From NCBI GenBank assembly GCA_965153455.1, contig OZ234494.1, positions 25,535,354 to 25,599,353 on the forward strand: 64,000 nt of DNA, given 5' to 3'. The notes under the pieces were generated by a model. That model ran no database searches. It saw only the letters and a list, made by a program, of their open reading frames with translations, and was not told the origin of the DNA. Shown piece by piece: positions 62,001-64,000 of this stretch. A program made the translations under genes and the position numbers. The number at the start of each line of letters is the position of its first letter. Position 1 is the stretch's first letter. The DNA comes from Sphagnum compactum. Its lineage: Eukaryota; Bryophyta; Sphagnopsida; Sphagnales.

Positions 62001-62392
62001 TGCACGTTTTCAAATCTAACACAAATGAAAATGGTGTATGAATTGAAGCAAACAACATATGAACAAGGGCAAATAACATATGAACATGAGAAGTTGATGG
62101 AATATTTTCATCAACTCCACCAACACTCTCACCATAACACTACTCCTTTTTAGCCATTGCAACCTAAACACAAAACCTTAGTGAGTTGAAGAGGTGGTGA
62201 TGGTGTTATTATTAATTTAGAACAACTACAAGAAAACTTTAAATCATCTGCAACAAAACTTGCATGGATTTAGGCCATTACAACCTTAGAATTCTTCTAT
62301 CCTTTCTAAGTGAACATTGAATATGTGATGTGGTAGTAGGCAACTACTAGTATCATCAAGTTCAAGTCAAAACATCCAACTCAAAAATCCAA

Positions 62393-62806
62393 CATTAACT
62401 AAGATAGAAACCCTAAATCCAAAGACAAAATTAACAGAAATCAATGGAGGTTGAAGGTTACGTCTACTAAGTGTTGCAATGCTATAGAAGATTGTTGAAC
62501 AATTTAAAAAATCAACGCAATGACCGCCTATCAATAGGCAAGTGCCAAGTAGCAAAACAAACTAGGAACAAAACATAAAGGAGATTGTAGTTCATCAGCA
62601 TTAACTAAGATAGATAATTTAAACCCTAAATCCAAAGAAAAAAACACGAAGATCAATGGAGGTTGAAGTTTACCTCTACTAGGAGCTACAACATTATAGA
62701 AGATTGTTGAGTAGCTAAAATGCCAATCAACAAGCAAACACCAAATAGCAAAACAAACCAAGAACAAAACCTATAGGAATAAAGTAGACGTTCAATTGTA
62801 GTTTGT
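62393..62806. repeat. Tandem duplication, 206-bp period
   Basis: 62393-62598 is followed by a second copy at 62599-62806. Shared: CATTAACTAAGATAGA, AACCCTAAATCCAAAGA, ATCAATGGAGGTTGAAG, ATAGAAGATTGTTGA and AGCAAAACAAAC(T/C)A(G/A)GAACAAAA. It lies upstream of the hAT start and may be the subterminal region of that element. Confidence 0.85.
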
Positions 62807-62924
62807 TGGTAAGTTGATGCAGCGAACACCAAACAACAAGTGAACACTAAACAATAAAAGAAATTGAGAACAAAATACAGACGAACAGAAAGGGAACAAA
62901 CTTTTGCGTTTTGTAGTTCATCAA

Positions 62925-62970
62925 CAAGTTCTTCATAGAATTGGGGTTCGATTCCCTCACAATAGGTCTT
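62925..62970 (+). repeat. Second box B-containing segment, inverted relative to 58121
   Basis: CTTCATAGAATTGGGGTTCG followed by ATTCCCTCACA repeats, in opposite orientation, the segment at 58121-58156 with few differences. It again carries an exact box B (62945-62955). The two copies flank the hAT transposase. Confidence 0.5.
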
Positions 62971-63385
62971 AGTTCTTAATTTTTACCTAGAAGCAAAGAA
63001 GGGCCAAGGGCGAATGGCATTATTGAGCACACAATTCTCAAAGCAAAAAAAATCGATCGACAACTTGTAGCCAGTGCTACAAGAACCCAAAGAGGAACAA
63101 AAAAGTTGAACAAAACATAAAACTTGGAAGCGCAAACTTGGAAAGTGCACAAATCAAGCGCATCGTCGTCAAGTGCACAAAAGTGTAAAGGAAAACTGCT
63201 GAAAGGAGAATGCGATGGGTTCCAACTTCTAGCGTTCTAACCTTAACCCTAAACAACCTAAACCCTAAATCCATATCCGTTGTTTTCAAAACCCTAATGG
63301 ACTGAATACGGTTACACATAGGAGGCGTACATAAGACACATCTGGCGGTGGTGTATGCTGCCAGATATCCAGAACATTAAAAATT

Positions 63386-63411
63386 CCGGATATGGATTCA
63401 CCCATATCCGG
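63386..63411. repeat. 10-bp-arm palindrome (CCGGATATGG)
   Basis: CCGGATATGG and its exact reverse complement are separated by 6 bases. GATATCC and CTGGATAT words continue on both sides (63363-63370, 63417-63438), so the fold may be larger. The surrounding 63000-64000 has no recognised gene. Confidence 0.7.
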
Positions 63412-64000
63412 TGAGTATCTGGATGCATAACTGGATATATATACTGGTTCATACACTCTAAAGTGAGGGCAAAAGGGAAGCAACTCTGTGCTTTTATCTT
63501 GGGGTTATCTTGGGGGCTGCCCAATGTTTCCAAACAAAATTGGCCAATCAAAGTGACTATTTTTTTAAACCAAAAACTTTGGGTGCACTCCTTGAGCCTA
63601 GAAAGAGTGCCCTCCAAGAGGCCTAGTATAACAAGGGGTGTGTCACACTGTGGCCTTGCCATTTACATTGAAAAGTATCTGAAGGCAAAAAAAGAAGAAT
63701 TATGGAAACTGAAATATTTCACCATGCAAAAATATAATCTTCCAAAAATCCTCTAAAAGAAACCAAACACCTTCAAGACATTGTAACTCTATAACTAATC
63801 TCAAGTTTCAACACAAGCAAAATATCAACTTTCAAAAATCCTCATAAAAAAATAGACCTATTATTACCTAGGGGCAAAAATCCCTTAAGGTACTACTATA
63901 CTCTATAATGAATCTAAAACAAAATATCCTTGCCTTGGTAGTATGCAAGGCCAACAAAATAACTGTTTTTTTTGTTGGTGGGTGACATTAAAATACTCTC

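Overview
This is nuclear DNA of a land plant. Three intron-containing genes have plant-type protein products: a plastid-directed HflX GTPase, a GPCR-type G protein/Golgi pH regulator (GTG/GPHR/COLD1 family), and a WIP-family zinc-finger protein. Introns are short (about 100-1000 bp, GT-AG), DNA between genes is AT-rich, and about half the window is retrotransposon, DNA-transposon and unclassified repeat sequence. The lineage cannot be fixed from the sequence. Short introns plus dense, decayed Ty3/gypsy DNA would fit a bryophyte, lycophyte or other seed-free plant, but that is an inference.

Layout. 1-6.7 kb: HflX gene on the minus strand; twelve exons were placed, but the last exon was not found. 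6.8-12 kb: degenerate GGTAGGTAAGTA tandem repeats and unclassified repeats. 12.4-19.3 kb: GTG/GPHR gene on the plus strand, 13 exons whose reading phases all agree, 474 codons. 19.3-22.9 kb: intergenic, with a second copy of a repeat also present at 9.3 kb and a perfect 15-bp-arm hairpin. 23-30.4 kb: a decayed plus-strand Ty3/gypsy retrotransposon. Between its protease and its reverse transcriptase lies a complete-order but broken C5 cytosine DNA methyltransferase domain, and a PHD finger follows the integrase. Its reverse transcriptase is split by an 821-bp solo LTR. 30.4-35.3 kb: broken minus-strand coding sequence, including two HAD/FCP1-like phosphatase fragments. 35.4-37.5 kb: purine-rich tandem repeats. 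37.6-44.3 kb: a second, ordinary Ty3/gypsy element on the minus strand with one 365-bp LTR. 46.0-47.8 kb: WIP zinc-finger gene on the minus strand. 48-57 kb: intergenic with simple repeats. 58.2-62 kb: a broken hAT (BED-finger) transposase on the minus strand, holding a second solo LTR of the same family as the one at 26 kb. 62-64 kb: tandem duplications and small palindromes.

The three host genes act separately: plastid ribosome GTPase, endomembrane/plasma-membrane channel-like protein, and nuclear transcription factor. The most unusual object is the methyltransferase- and PHD-bearing retrotransposon, an element that carried both a DNA-modifying and a chromatin-reading module. This copy is dead: it has many stops, a damaged methyltransferase catalytic motif and a lost integrase glutamate. 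It could therefore only be studied through intact relatives elsewhere in the genome.
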